Assembly (NCBI GenBank): GCA_035294325.1
Contig: DATGLE010000140.1
Span: 1 to 42,688 of the forward strand
Reading direction: 5' to 3'
Source: DATGLE01 sp035294325
GTDB lineage: Bacteria > Chloroflexota > Ktedonobacteria > Ktedonobacterales > Ktedonobacteraceae
DNA: 42,688 nt
Numbering within the stretch: the stretch's first letter is position 1; the number at the start of each line of letters is the position of its first letter. This document shows positions 25,245 to 33,755 of this stretch, one piece after another. Made by a program: the position numbers and the translations under genes. The notes under the pieces are model-generated. The model ran no database searches, was not told where the DNA came from, and saw only the letters and a program-made list of their open reading frames with translations.

Positions 25245-26345
25245 TTAGCTCAGAGAAAGCTCGCGTCTGCCGGTCTCAGCCGTAGAGACTGCCTGCGGCA
25301 GGGGGATGCGTGCGTGAACGGTTGACCCCCGGCCGGGTGCGGAAGTAATTTTCAGCGTCCCGTCGAGCAAGTGCGCGCGTTCGTGCATACCGACCAGTCC
25401 CCAGCCGCGCTCCTGCTCCGGCCCGGGCATTTTTTGCAACTGCTCGACATCGAAGCCGCAGCCGTCATCGCTGATGATAGCTTCAACCATGTGCCCATCC
25501 TCTTTGAGCGTCACAGATACGTGATGAGCCTGAGCGTGGCGCGCTACGTTGGTCAGCGCCTCCTGCACGATTCTATAGAGCGCCGTCTCCATCGCCGCCG
25601 GCAGGCGCATTTTGAGGCCCGAGGCTTGAAAGTCTACCGTGATCGAAAATTTCTGCTGGTATTCTTTAATATACCAGCGCAAGGCCGGCAGCAGTCCCAG
25701 ATCGTCGAGGGCGCTTGGGCGCAGATCGATGCTCAGATTGCGAATGGCGCGCAGCGTCCGGTGCGCGAGCATGCGCGTCTCCGCGATGCGGTCCCGCGCC
25801 TCCTGTGTCGTGATAGACTCCTCAAGGACGGCGAGGCTAATCAGCAGCGAGGTAAGTACCTGGGAGGTCTCGTCGTGCAACTCGCGGGCAATGCGCTTGC
25901 GCTCCTCCTCCTGAGCATTGATGATCTGTGTGGCACGCAGGCGGTTCGCGTCGTCAATCGCTTCGAGCATCGTATTGAAAGTGCTGGCGAGCTGGTCTGC
26001 CTGCGGATCTAGCCTGGTAATGGGAGCGCGCAGTGAACGTTCTCCTGCCTGTACGCGATTCATTACCTTATCCAGATCCATGAGCGGACGAAAGGCGATT
26101 TGCAGGAGAAAGAAATTGAGCACCACGCTGACAAGCCAGCCGGCGATGACAAAGATAATCAGGATCGTGGGCGCGGAGGGGAGGCTGTTCAGGCGTGATG
26201 CGAGCCAGGTGCCGCCCGTTGCGCCAACGAAGATAATCAGGCTGTTCGCGATCAATACTTTATAGAGAAGGGGAATAGCGAACAGGGTTCTGAGCAGGCT
26301 GCTACCCTGCGTTGCTGCCCCCGGCTTCTGGCTGGAATGGATCAT
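25245..26345 (-). CDS. HAMP-containing sensor histidine kinase, NarX/NreB type
   Basis: A 366-residue kinase from the ATG at 26345 (AAAGAGAAC upstream); the frame extends to an ATG at 26393 without a ribosome site. Two hydrophobic helices (LLYKVLIANSLIIFVGAT and ILIIFVIAGWLVSVVLNFFL) enclose a very short outer loop, so there is no periplasmic sensor domain. A HAMP linker (FRPLMDLDKVMNRVQAG...) leads to the HisKA_3 domain (ERKRIARELHDETSQVLTSL, His in ELHDE) and the ATPase domain (IVQEALTNVARHAQA, SDDGCGFD, GWGLVGMHERA). Signal probably sensed in the membrane or cytoplasm. Confidence 0.94.
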   Translation of the reverse strand: MIHSSQKPGAATQGSSLLRTLFAIPLLYKVLIANSLIIFVGATGGTWLASRLNSLPSAPTILIIFVIAGWLVSVVLNFFLLQIAFRPLMDLDKVMNRVQAGERSLRAPITRLDPQADQLASTFNTMLEAIDDANRLRATQIINAQEEERKRIARELHDETSQVLTSLLISLAVLEESITTQEARDRIAETRMLAHRTLRAIRNLSIDLRPSALDDLGLLPALRWYIKEYQQKFSITVDFQASGLKMRLPAAMETALYRIVQEALTNVARHAQAHHVSVTLKEDGHMVEAIISDDGCGFDVEQLQKMPGPEQERGWGLVGMHERAHLLDGTLKITSAPGRGSTVHARIPLPQAVSTAETGRRELSLS

Positions 26346-26463
26346 AGCGAAGTTCTCTTTGCACGAACGCACTTTTTCCCTTACAATGTACATAGTAATT
26401 GTATCGGTTATTAGCCTGAACTGTCAAACGCCAGTTGTCCTCGCCTCCTCTTGCCTGCCGTTC

Positions 26464-26637
26464 GCGCGGCGGAGCCGCGCAAGGGGTGGAGGATGGAGGT
26501 GCATGGAGCAGCCGCCTGATGGCGGCTCCATGCACCTCCATCCTCCATGCGAGCAGGCGCGCAGCAAGACTATGCAAGGGAGGGAGCGTGGTGTGGCAGT
26601 GCACCCTCTAAAGGGCGAGCGCAGCAGGTGCGAGCAA
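26464..26637. repeat. cluster of GC-rich palindromic repeats (copy D)
   Basis: From left to right: a hairpin GCGCGGC-GGA-GCCGCGC (26464-26480); a long stem with outer arms 26487-26507 and 26527-26547, inner arms 26511-26516 and 26521-26526, loop TGAT and a 3-base bulge; and a flank motif 26611-26637 (AAGGGCGAGCGC, then AGCAGGTGCGAGCAA) shared with copies A and C. It occupies the spacer between the kinase start and the cytochrome operon leader. Confidence 0.75.
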
Positions 26638-26648
26638 GCGATTGGGCA

Positions 26649-26693
26649 GAAAAATCAGGTGAGGGGGAGGGAAAAATCAGGTAAGTACCTGAT
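26649..26693. repeat. 12-base direct repeat and small hairpin
   Basis: GAAAAATCAGGT occurs at 26649-26660 and 26671-26682, a 22-base period. The second copy continues into the hairpin ATCAGGTA-AG-TACCTGAT (26676-26693). This could be a binding site for a dimeric regulator; nothing else supports a function. Confidence 0.45.
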
Positions 26694-26833
26694 GCTCCCC
26701 GGGGCGTGGGGCGGTAAGCTAATTTTACTGATCGAGCGTGGAGGTACGTGTATGATGGAGAAAGCGCGCGCATGCCGGTCTCGGGTAAAAATGGCAGCAC
26801 AGCGGGAGGGGATATCCATGCAAGCGCGGTTTA

Positions 26834-26842
26834 TGATATAAT
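26834..26842 (+). promoter_or_regulatory. extended -10 promoter element upstream of the bc operon
   Basis: TGA-TATAAT in the context TTTATGATATAAT, the same extended -10 as at 23968-23976. If used, the transcript would carry a leader of about 410 bases before the cytochrome b start. No close -35 match is seen. Confidence 0.5.
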
Positions 26843-26924
26843 CTGCCACGCAGCCTGGAACTTTTCTGGATCTTTTTGCTATATCTTTCCATCATGGTCC
26901 GGGCTTGATCCTTATGTGAGAAGT

Positions 26925-26981
26925 CTTGCACAGGTGTTGTACCTGTGCAAGCAGAAGCTTATGTATTCACTGTGAATACAT
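26925..26981. promoter_or_regulatory. two adjacent perfect palindromes
   Basis: CTTGCACAGGT-GTTGT-ACCTGTGCAAG (26925-26951) is followed by ATGTATTCAC-T-GTGAATACAT (26961-26981). The second has the form of a classical operator. Both fall within the predicted 5' leader of the bc operon. Confidence 0.55.
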
Positions 26982-27260
26982 CTGAGCGTAGCGCACTCAG
27001 TAGAAGTCGGCTGACTCGGCAGTCGCAAGAGACCTACAAGTCGTTGGACCGTTAGAAGACGGCGTAAAAGCGTCAGGCGGGTTTTTCCGCATACATATGA
27101 CTGGAGACGGAACCATCCGGTCATTTCCCCGGCTGGGGGCATATGCTACGGAAGTAGCACGATGTACTGTAAAGCCATCTCGTTGTAGCGTTCCTTTGGA
27201 ACACGAGAGTGGCGATACAGAAACCAACTCTGTGTAAATACATTGAGGAAGGCAGGCACG
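26982..27260 (+). other. structured, non-coding leader of the bc operon
   Basis: All frames are short or broken. Several local stems are visible: ATGACTGGA with TCCGGTCAT (27107-27126 area), GGCGGG-TTTTT-CCGC, GCTAC-GGAA-GTAGC and GCGTTCC-TTT-GGAACAC. The pattern suggests a structured RNA, but no known riboswitch core is recognised. A decayed IS200/IS605-type right end is an alternative. It ends in GAGGAAGG, the ribosome binding site of the next gene. Confidence 0.4.
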
Positions 27261-28067
27261 GTGAGTTCTACTACGAATAAAAGCTTGCTCGATATGGCGA
27301 CGCAGAAGCTCGTTGAGAGTCAGGTCTGGCGCTCTATTTTCCGCCATGGCTACCCTGACACGCCATTAAACCAGTCGCTGGTGATGATGGGCAACGTATT
27401 TCTGCATCTACACCCTGTGAAAGTCAGCCGCCAGGCTATGAAAGTCACCTACACATGGTGCATGGGTGGTATCTCCTTCTTCCTGTTCCTGCTGCTGACG
27501 ATCACCGGCGTCTTTTTGATGTTCTACTACATCCCCGACACAAACGTCGCTTACCAGAATATCCAGCAGTTGAGTAGCGCCGTCTCGTTCGGCCATCTCG
27601 TGCGTAACATGCACCGCTGGGCGGCTCACCTCATGGTGGTCTCGGTAACGCTGCATATGATTCGTGTCTTCTATCATGGGGCCTATAAGCCACCGAGAGA
27701 GTTCAACTGGGTGGTCGGCGTGGGGCTGTTCTTTGTGACGCTCTTCTTGAGTTTCACCGGCTACCTGCTCCCCTGGGATCAGATCGCTCTCTGGGCTATC
27801 ACGGTGGGAACCAACCTGGCGCCCTACACTCCGCTGCTTGGCGACACGGTGTACAAGATCCTGGTAGGAGGTGGTGCAGTGGCTCAGCCCACGTTGATAC
27901 GATTCTACGTAGGGCATGTGATATTGTTACCGCTGGCCGCCGCGTTGTTGATGGCCGTTCATTTCTGGCGCATTCGTAAGGATGGAGGCGCCGCCGGTCC
28001 TCCGCCTCCGGCTCGCCGTGAGATAGAAGTTCGGGCGGAGCGCCCTGTGGCCGGTTCGGCCCGTTAG
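27261..28067 (+). CDS. petB: cytochrome b6-type subunit (N-terminal half of cytochrome b)
   Basis: A 268-residue, four-helix protein from the GTG at 27261 (GAGGAAGG eight bases before); an upstream TTG at 27243 has no site. Heme-binding His pairs are in helices 2 and 4: HRWAAHLMVVSVTLH, and GHVILLPLAAALLMAVH. The second pair is separated by 14 residues, as in cytochrome b6, not 13 as in mitochondrial-type b. It ends in a short hydrophilic tail with Pro/Arg-rich residues. It forms the quinol-oxidising core with the subunit IV and Rieske proteins encoded next, in the cytoplasmic membrane. Confidence 0.93.
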   Translation: MSSTTNKSLLDMATQKLVESQVWRSIFRHGYPDTPLNQSLVMMGNVFLHLHPVKVSRQAMKVTYTWCMGGISFFLFLLLTITGVFLMFYYIPDTNVAYQNIQQLSSAVSFGHLVRNMHRWAAHLMVVSVTLHMIRVFYHGAYKPPREFNWVVGVGLFFVTLFLSFTGYLLPWDQIALWAITVGTNLAPYTPLLGDTVYKILVGGGAVAQPTLIRFYVGHVILLPLAAALLMAVHFWRIRKDGGAAGPPPPARREIEVRAERPVAGSAR

Positions 28068-28129
28068 CGGTGTACGTTGATGGCCGCGCATGTGCACAGA
28101 CTGCGCGGCACTACTGAGAGGATACTGCT

Positions 28130-28669
28130 ATGGCGATTGAACAAGAACCAAAGGTACAGACGCAGGCGGCTGCGACGCAGCGGCGGTATCGTACATTGGC
28201 CGTGGTCAAGCAGGAAGCCATCACGCGCGTAGAGAAGCAGCTTGAGGACTCGGTTTTCGTGTGGCCGCATCTGCTGGTGCGCGAGTTTTTTGCCGCGACA
28301 TCGGTAATGGTGATGGTGACACTGCTCTCTCTCGCTATCGATGCTCCCCTGCGCCCACCGGCGGATGCAAGCGTGACGCCGAACCCGGCCAAAGCTCCCT
28401 GGTACTTCCTGGGGTTGCAGGAACTGCTGCACTACTTCCCGCCGACGACTGCTGGCGTGCTGGTCCCGGGTTTTGTGCTGCTCGGCCTGGCCGTGCTGCC
28501 ATACGTGGATCGCAATCCGAGCCGCGCTTACGCTGATCGCAAGCTGGCAATTGTCGTATTCACGATGTGCGTTGTGTTCTGGGCGGTAGTGACCCTGGCC
28601 GGAAGCTTCTTCCGTGGTCCTGGCTGGGCGTGGATCTGGCCCTGGCAGAACATTTACTTCGACCTGTAG
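28130..28669 (+). CDS. petD: cytochrome b6f subunit IV-type protein (C-terminal half of cytochrome b)
   Basis: A 179-residue, three-helix protein. The sequence TPNPAKAPWYFLGLQELLHY carries the family's conserved PxxxxxPWYFLGLQE motif; the usual PEWY quinol-site Glu is not evident (KAPWY is present). A hydrophilic N-terminal ~50 residues (coiled, with VVKQEAITRVEKQLED) is longer than in plants or cyanobacteria. GAGAGGATACTGCT precedes the ATG. It follows petB by 63 bases. Confidence 0.92.
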   Translation: MAIEQEPKVQTQAAATQRRYRTLAVVKQEAITRVEKQLEDSVFVWPHLLVREFFAATSVMVMVTLLSLAIDAPLRPPADASVTPNPAKAPWYFLGLQELLHYFPPTTAGVLVPGFVLLGLAVLPYVDRNPSRAYADRKLAIVVFTMCVVFWAVVTLAGSFFRGPGWAWIWPWQNIYFDL

Positions 28670-28699
28670 GCAGGGGAAGTCTAGAGGATAAGCTGAGTT

Positions 28700-29425
28700 A
28701 TGAGTACCGATATTGACAGACCGCCAATTACGCCACAACAGTATGAGATCTTGCACGGTGGCGGCGCCGAGGCCGCGGAAATCGCGAAACAGCGTCTCTC
28801 GCGGCGCCGCTTCTTACGCAGGTCGATGCTGGCCGTGTGGGGGTTATCCACGACGGCCAGTGTTGCGGGCGCATTATATATGCTCTATCCCAACCTGGCA
28901 GGCTCAACCGGTTCCTTTGGCTCTATCATCGATGTGGGGAAGAAGACGCAGTTCCAGGCCGGCACGCCGGAACAATTGCAGGCTAACACGCTGGGAGTAT
29001 ACCACCTGCCGGTGCCCAGAACCTGGCTTGTGCATCTGTCGAAAGACACGAAGTTCCTGTTGTCGGGCGACGATCTCACAAGTCAGTTGCAATCGGAGTG
29101 GTGGGTCAAGGACAGCGATGGCTCCTACTGGATCGCGCTCTACCAGCGCTGCGTCCACCTGGGCTGTACGGTGCCGTTCCGCGATGACTGCCACAGTTTC
29201 AAGTGCCCCTGCCACGGCTCACACTACAATGTGGATGGTGAGTACCTGGATGGGCCTGCGCCGAGGAGCCTGGATCGCTTCCAGATGTCTTTCAGCAATG
29301 GTGATGTTATGATAAACACCGGGGTGCTGAACTTCCCGTCGCATCCGGTGCCGCATCCCGACGCTTCAACGCGCATCCTCCCCATGCCAACGGTTGAATG
29401 TAGCGCTGGCGGTGGCGGCGGTTGA
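28700..29425 (+). CDS. petC: Rieske iron-sulfur protein of the bc complex
   Basis: A 241-residue protein with a Tat-type N-terminal signal-anchor (SRRRFLRRSML, then a hydrophobic helix). The [2Fe-2S] site is intact: C151 and H153 in CVHLGCTVPF, C169 and H172 in CPCHGSHY, with C156 and C171 forming the disulfide. The cluster domain faces outward. It accepts electrons from quinol and passes them to the next carrier. A poly-Gly tail ends the protein. A GAGGATAAG site lies before the ATG. Placed directly after subunit IV in the same operon. Confidence 0.95.
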   Translation: MSTDIDRPPITPQQYEILHGGGAEAAEIAKQRLSRRRFLRRSMLAVWGLSTTASVAGALYMLYPNLAGSTGSFGSIIDVGKKTQFQAGTPEQLQANTLGVYHLPVPRTWLVHLSKDTKFLLSGDDLTSQLQSEWWVKDSDGSYWIALYQRCVHLGCTVPFRDDCHSFKCPCHGSHYNVDGEYLDGPAPRSLDRFQMSFSNGDVMINTGVLNFPSHPVPHPDASTRILPMPTVECSAGGGGG

Positions 29426-29518
29426 TGCTCTGCTGGTAATGTTCAGGGTTACTATGTTCCCCCTGCCCTCGTTCAACGAGGGGGCATCAGGGCATCTCGC
29501 AATCCGAGGTAGTGTGTT

Positions 29519-30547
29519 ATGGTTAATTTTGGACAGGCTGCCGTGGGCATCATCGTCATGATTATCGTTGTCGGCGGCTTGCTGTATATATTCTTCTCAC
29601 GCACAAACGCGGTCCAGAAGACGGGATATGGCTCCTTGATTATGCTGGCGCTGGTCTCGTTGATGATCCCTGTCTTCTGGATTATGGAGTCGGGCAATCA
29701 GGCTGCTGCTACTCGCGATCAGTTCGAGGGGCAGAATCAGCTCGGGACGTATGCAGGCGGTGTTTTGCAGGGCATGCAGTTGTATGCTCAGTACTGCACC
29801 TACAACTGCTATGGGATCAAAAACGGCAAGGTTGTGGATGCCAAATACAACGGGTATACCATCGACGAGTTGAACCAGATGACCGATACCGATATTACGC
29901 GCATCATCAGCGCTGGTATCTATAATCCTAAGGCACCGCCGCTCTCTAACCCGAACCTTGTTCCAAAAAGTGATCAGTATGGCGGAGCGCTGCTCCAACC
30001 CTATGTAACCTATATCCTCGACTTCATTCGCTCCGCCGACCCGGCGTATTTAAAGCAGAATGGTCTTCCTCTCAAGAATGGCTTCGACATGCTCCCGGCC
30101 TACTTGCAGGCGAATGACCAGGCGCAGTATCAGGCGGCGGTCTCATACGCCAGCTTCGGGCAATTTGGACAGCCTGTCGATATGACCAAAGATCAGTCGG
30201 TTACGATAGATATCGTGGATGTGGGAAAGAATGGAGCCTCCTGTAGCAGCCAGGTTGCCTGCTTTACGCCGATCAACGTCAAGGTGAAGGTGGGCACGGT
30301 GATTACCTGGGTGAATAAGAGTTCGGTGGGGCACACGGTGACAGCTATCACGGGGACCGATACGAGCAAACCGGCGGAGCAGATCTTCGACTCCGCTCAC
30401 GGCAGCTCCTCGACGCTGATCCCTTCGGGCGGTAAGTTCACCTGGACGGTCACGGCGGCTGCCTATACGTTCAATTCGAATCACACGGTCAACTACTTCT
30501 GTCGCATCCATCCTGATATGCTGGGCGAACTGACCATCGTGCAATAG
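29519..30547 (+). CDS. cupredoxin fused to a degenerate cytochrome c-like domain
   Basis: A 342-residue protein. Two N-terminal helices (residues ~8-27 and ~38-57) anchor it. Residues ~80-175 have the outline of a class I cytochrome c (GGVLQGMQLYAQYC... ending GGALLQPYVTYILDFIRSAD), but the heme motif CxxCH is replaced by C93-TYN-C97-Y98, and no Met ligand is seen in the expected loop. Residues ~225-342 are a plastocyanin-like cupredoxin with type 1 copper ligands H272 (VGHTV), C328, H331 and M334 (FCRIHPDM). The cupredoxin likely takes electrons from the Rieske protein outside the cell. A GAGG site precedes the ATG. Position in the bc operon supports an electron-transfer role. Confidence 0.88.
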   Translation: MVNFGQAAVGIIVMIIVVGGLLYIFFSRTNAVQKTGYGSLIMLALVSLMIPVFWIMESGNQAAATRDQFEGQNQLGTYAGGVLQGMQLYAQYCTYNCYGIKNGKVVDAKYNGYTIDELNQMTDTDITRIISAGIYNPKAPPLSNPNLVPKSDQYGGALLQPYVTYILDFIRSADPAYLKQNGLPLKNGFDMLPAYLQANDQAQYQAAVSYASFGQFGQPVDMTKDQSVTIDIVDVGKNGASCSSQVACFTPINVKVKVGTVITWVNKSSVGHTVTAITGTDTSKPAEQIFDSAHGSSSTLIPSGGKFTWTVTAAAYTFNSNHTVNYFCRIHPDMLGELTIVQ

Positions 30548-30646
30548 ATTATCTGACTCATCGCACCCGCAAGGCGCGGTGAGGACGTATCACGATCATG
30601 TCGTTCAGGATGGATGCGAACGACGTGTCGAAAGGGATTGCGATTC

Positions 30647-32149
30647 ATGCAACAGGTACAACAACGCGAGTTGTCGGAACGGATGTCATGGGCGCGAGCG
30701 ATCATTTTTGGTGTTGGCTTCTTCTTTATCGCCGCCATCCTGATCGGGCAGCTCCCCGGATACATCAACTTGATTATGACCGCTTCAACCCTTCAAGGGA
30801 TGGAGCAAGGGACCCTGGGGCTGGCGCTGGTCTGCCTGGGAGGCTTCGCGGTCATTCAATGTATAGTGCTGCTCTTTGATCCCAAGCCTGTCGTACCGCC
30901 GGCTATCTTTACTTTTCTGGGCGTCATTCTGGCGCTCGGGGGTCTGGCTATCTGCATCTGGGCTACGGCTACGGGTTGCACGCCGCAAAACCAGGCATGC
31001 AATCAGTATTTCCCTCTGAGCACCACTTCGTGGAATCCGATGCTGGGGGGCAATGTGCTCTGGTTCGAGCCTGGCGCGGTTGACTTTCTGGCGGTGGGCC
31101 TGGTGGTGCTGGGCGTTGGCCTGGCCTGGGTTTTCTATAGCATCCTGGCGATGCAGGAGCAGCGCAATCCTGACCGCCGCGACCTGGGCACGACGCCGGG
31201 CATACGCTGGATGATTATCGCCTCGATCATGCTGCTGATTATCTTCATGGTCGCCTATAACTATGTGAGCGATCAGGGCCTGGCGGTGGCGCTCTTTCCC
31301 CAGCACCCATTCTTCGGACAGAAGCTGGTTGACCTGGGGGCGAGTATTATACTTGGCGCCGCTGTCTTCCTGGCGTTCGGGGCGCTGGCTCTGCGCCTGC
31401 ATTACCTGATGCGCCCGGTACGCAAGCGCACGATGTCGGGCCTTTATGCGTTTGGTGCGCTCGGCCTGGCTCAGTTAGGCGCGATCTTTTTGATACTCTG
31501 GATCGTCACTTATCCGCTGATCGACTGGATGCAGTCGTGGACGTTTATCGGCCTGGGCAGCTATCTGACGGCCTGCTCGAAGGCCAGCAATATTCCGGCA
31601 AGCTGCTCTTTCTCACAGGAGGCCGGCTATATTGTAAATGCCATCGTCACAACAAACTTCTTCATTCTACTGATGGCGGCGGTCTACTTCTGGCGGACGC
31701 ACCGTAACTTTATCATTATCGGCAGCATCGTGACGACGGCGGCCATTGCTGCCGCGACGCTTGTACTGCATACGGCATCAAGCATGTGGCTGGTCGCGCT
31801 CGTACTCTGCGGGGGCATGCTGGTGCTGGCCGGGATCTGGACCACTGTGGCACGACGCGAGTTCGCTGTGGTCGGCGAGAGAAATCTTGGCTGCCTCGGT
31901 CAATGGCTGGTGGTTGGCACCTGCCTGCTGGTCTACCTGGCATCGTTTGCCTTCTTCTCACTCGCCCAGTGGCCGCCCGAAACTGAACCCAATATTCCGT
32001 TTATTCCCGGCGCGGCTATCCCGGCTCCGACTCCCCCCGGCCAGGCGCCATCAATTCCCGCCTCCGATGCGATCATAATGTTCATCGCCCTGGGGATTAT
32101 CGCCGGCATTCAGTTCTTCTTCCTGGCACGCAATCGCTACAAGATCTAG
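30647..32149 (+). CDS. polytopic membrane protein of unknown function in the bc operon
   Basis: A 500-residue protein from the ATG at 30647 (AAAGGG upstream; a start at 30614 is also open). It has roughly 12 hydrophobic helices spread over the whole length, and a few Cys residues in outer loops (GCTPQNQACNQYFP; LTACSKASNIPASCSF). The C-terminal loop is Pro-rich (IPAPTPPGQAPSIPA). No known family is recognised. It is the last gene of the bc cluster and is followed by a strong terminator, so it may be a complex subunit, an assembly factor or a quinone-linked module; this is inference from position only. Confidence 0.75.
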   Translation: MQQVQQRELSERMSWARAIIFGVGFFFIAAILIGQLPGYINLIMTASTLQGMEQGTLGLALVCLGGFAVIQCIVLLFDPKPVVPPAIFTFLGVILALGGLAICIWATATGCTPQNQACNQYFPLSTTSWNPMLGGNVLWFEPGAVDFLAVGLVVLGVGLAWVFYSILAMQEQRNPDRRDLGTTPGIRWMIIASIMLLIIFMVAYNYVSDQGLAVALFPQHPFFGQKLVDLGASIILGAAVFLAFGALALRLHYLMRPVRKRTMSGLYAFGALGLAQLGAIFLILWIVTYPLIDWMQSWTFIGLGSYLTACSKASNIPASCSFSQEAGYIVNAIVTTNFFILLMAAVYFWRTHRNFIIIGSIVTTAAIAAATLVLHTASSMWLVALVLCGGMLVLAGIWTTVARREFAVVGERNLGCLGQWLVVGTCLLVYLASFAFFSLAQWPPETEPNIPFIPGAAIPAPTPPGQAPSIPASDAIIMFIALGIIAGIQFFFLARNRYKI

Positions 32150-32150
32150 C

Positions 32151-32200
32151 GCTGAAAAAACAATCCCGGGTGGGCACGCCCACCCGGGATTGTTTTTTTC
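32151..32200 (+). terminator. intrinsic terminator of the bc operon
   Basis: A GC stem CAATCCCGGGTGGGC / GCCCACCCGGGATTG (32161-32175 and 32178-32192) is flanked by A-run and T-run (TTTTTTT at 32193-32199), two bases after the preceding stop codon. The symmetric A and T tracts allow termination in both directions. Confidence 0.85.
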
Positions 32201-32224
32201 AGCTTCCGTCTCTCTCTTTTCGCA

Positions 32225-32233
32225 TGTTATAAT
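32225..32233 (+). promoter_or_regulatory. extended -10 promoter of glycogen synthase
   Basis: TGT-TATAAT lies 52 bases before the glgA start, directly after the terminator. It is the third extended -10 of this type in the window. Confidence 0.5.
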
Positions 32234-32285
32234 GGGGCAGAATGCGAGGGAAGAAAATACATTTTGAGTGCGGGAGGAAAGGCGT

Positions 32286-33755
32286 ATGCAGCATGAGCGG
32301 CCGCTCAAGGTCCTGATCCTGGCGGCGGAGATCGTGCCATTTGCTAAGGTTGGCGGCCTGGCTGACGTTGTAGGCGCGTTGCCAAAGGCTCTACGTAAGC
32401 TTGGTCATGATGTTCGCCTGGTTATGCCTCGTTACAGGCAGGTTGATCCCCAGCGCTTCCAACTTGGCACAGTGGCCGAGAACGTTTCTGTGAGCATAGG
32501 CAATTTCCAGGTGCAGGTCTGTGTGCGTCAGGGCGAAATTGGCGATCATATCCCTGTTTATATGATCGACGCACCGCGCTTCTTTGATCGCGAGAATATC
32601 TATGGCTATACCGATGATGGCGAACGCTTTATCCTCTTCTGCCGGGCAGCGCTAGAGGCGATGCGCACGCTGAACTGGTCCCCCGATATCTTGCATTGCA
32701 ACGACTGGCATACCGGCATTGTGCCAAACTGGATGCATACGATCTACCGCGACGATCCTTTTTTCGCCAATACAGCTACGGTCTACACGATCCATAATCT
32801 CGCCTATCAGGGGATCTTTGGCTATCGTATTCTGGAGGTGGCGGGCGTGGCGGCCAATGGCTTCCTCTACCCTCAGATCGCCGAACTGGCGAATGTCGTC
32901 GATATTATGGCGCGTGGTATCCTCTTCGCCGATGCGATTACGACGGTGAGCGAGCGCTATGCACAGGAGATCCTGACGCCAACCTTCGGCGAGAAGCTCG
33001 ATCACCTGCTGCGCTCGCGCCGTGATCGCCTCTTTGGCATCCTCAATGGCATCGATTATCAGGAGATCAATCCGGCTACCGACCGCTACATCCATACACA
33101 GTTTGATGCCGATTCACTTGACCGGCGCGCCGAAAATAAGGTAGCCTTGCAGCAGCAGGCGCATTTGCCGGTGCGTGAGGATGTACCCTTGCTGGCGATG
33201 ATTTCCCGCCTGACCGACCAGAAGGGCTTTGATCTGTTATCGCAGATTACGCAGCCCTTGCTATCGCAGGGTGTACAACTGGTGGTGCTGGGTATCGGGG
33301 ACCAGCACTATCATGAGATGTTTCAGAATCTCGCCGCGCGCTATCCAGATCAGGTCGCGATCTTCCTCACCTTTAATGCAGAGATTGCACAGCGCATCTA
33401 CGCGGGCAGCGATATGTTCCTGATGCCTTCTCGTTTTGAGCCGTGCGGCCTGAGCCAGTTAATCGCTATGCGTTATGGCTGCGTGCCTATCGTGCGCAGC
33501 GTCGGCGGGCTGGCGGATACCGTGCAGGAGTTTGATCCCCGCACGGGCGAGGGCAACGGCTTCACCTTCACAAACTATGATCCCTGGGAGTTGTTCGCGG
33601 CGATCATGCGCGCCCTGGAGGTCTATCGCTTCAAGGATGTATGGCGTGGCTTACAACTGCGCGGTATGGCCGCCGATCACTCCTGGCATGCCTCAGCCCT
33701 GCGCTACGTTGAGGTCTACCGCAATGCCCTGGCCTTTCACAAAGGGGGTAAATAG
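32286..33755 (+). CDS. glgA: glycogen synthase (ADP-glucose type, GT5)
   Basis: A 489-residue enzyme that adds glucose from a nucleotide sugar to glycogen. The start ATG at 32286 has GGGAGGAAAGG upstream; an in-frame GTG at 32268 overlaps that site. The ADP-glucose binding motif KVGGLADVVGALP lies at residue 21, near the N terminus as in GlgA. The acceptor region has CNDWHTGIVP, and the C-terminal GT-B domain carries MLMPSRFEPCGLSQLIAMRYG (given in the family as SRFEPCGL) with the catalytic Glu. Length is typical. It stands behind its own promoter, probably independent of the bc operon. Confidence 0.96.
   Translation: MQHERPLKVLILAAEIVPFAKVGGLADVVGALPKALRKLGHDVRLVMPRYRQVDPQRFQLGTVAENVSVSIGNFQVQVCVRQGEIGDHIPVYMIDAPRFFDRENIYGYTDDGERFILFCRAALEAMRTLNWSPDILHCNDWHTGIVPNWMHTIYRDDPFFANTATVYTIHNLAYQGIFGYRILEVAGVAANGFLYPQIAELANVVDIMARGILFADAITTVSERYAQEILTPTFGEKLDHLLRSRRDRLFGILNGIDYQEINPATDRYIHTQFDADSLDRRAENKVALQQQAHLPVREDVPLLAMISRLTDQKGFDLLSQITQPLLSQGVQLVVLGIGDQHYHEMFQNLAARYPDQVAIFLTFNAEIAQRIYAGSDMFLMPSRFEPCGLSQLIAMRYGCVPIVRSVGGLADTVQEFDPRTGEGNGFTFTNYDPWELFAAIMRALEVYRFKDVWRGLQLRGMAADHSWHASALRYVEVYRNALAFHKGGK

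Noticed and set aside
26401..26412. Word GTATCGGTTATT shared (inverted) with 37005-37016
   Set aside because: A single 12-base match without a symmetrical structure or flanking similarity can be chance in 42 kb.
26359..26841. 160-codon frame on the plus strand
   Set aside because: It runs through the palindromic repeat cluster and the start of an opposite-strand kinase gene, has no ribosome site, and its translation has no coherent fold pattern.
27000..27240. Group II intron or known riboswitch in the bc leader
   Set aside because: No domain V hairpin, no reverse transcriptase frame, and no core of a known riboswitch class could be recognised by eye.
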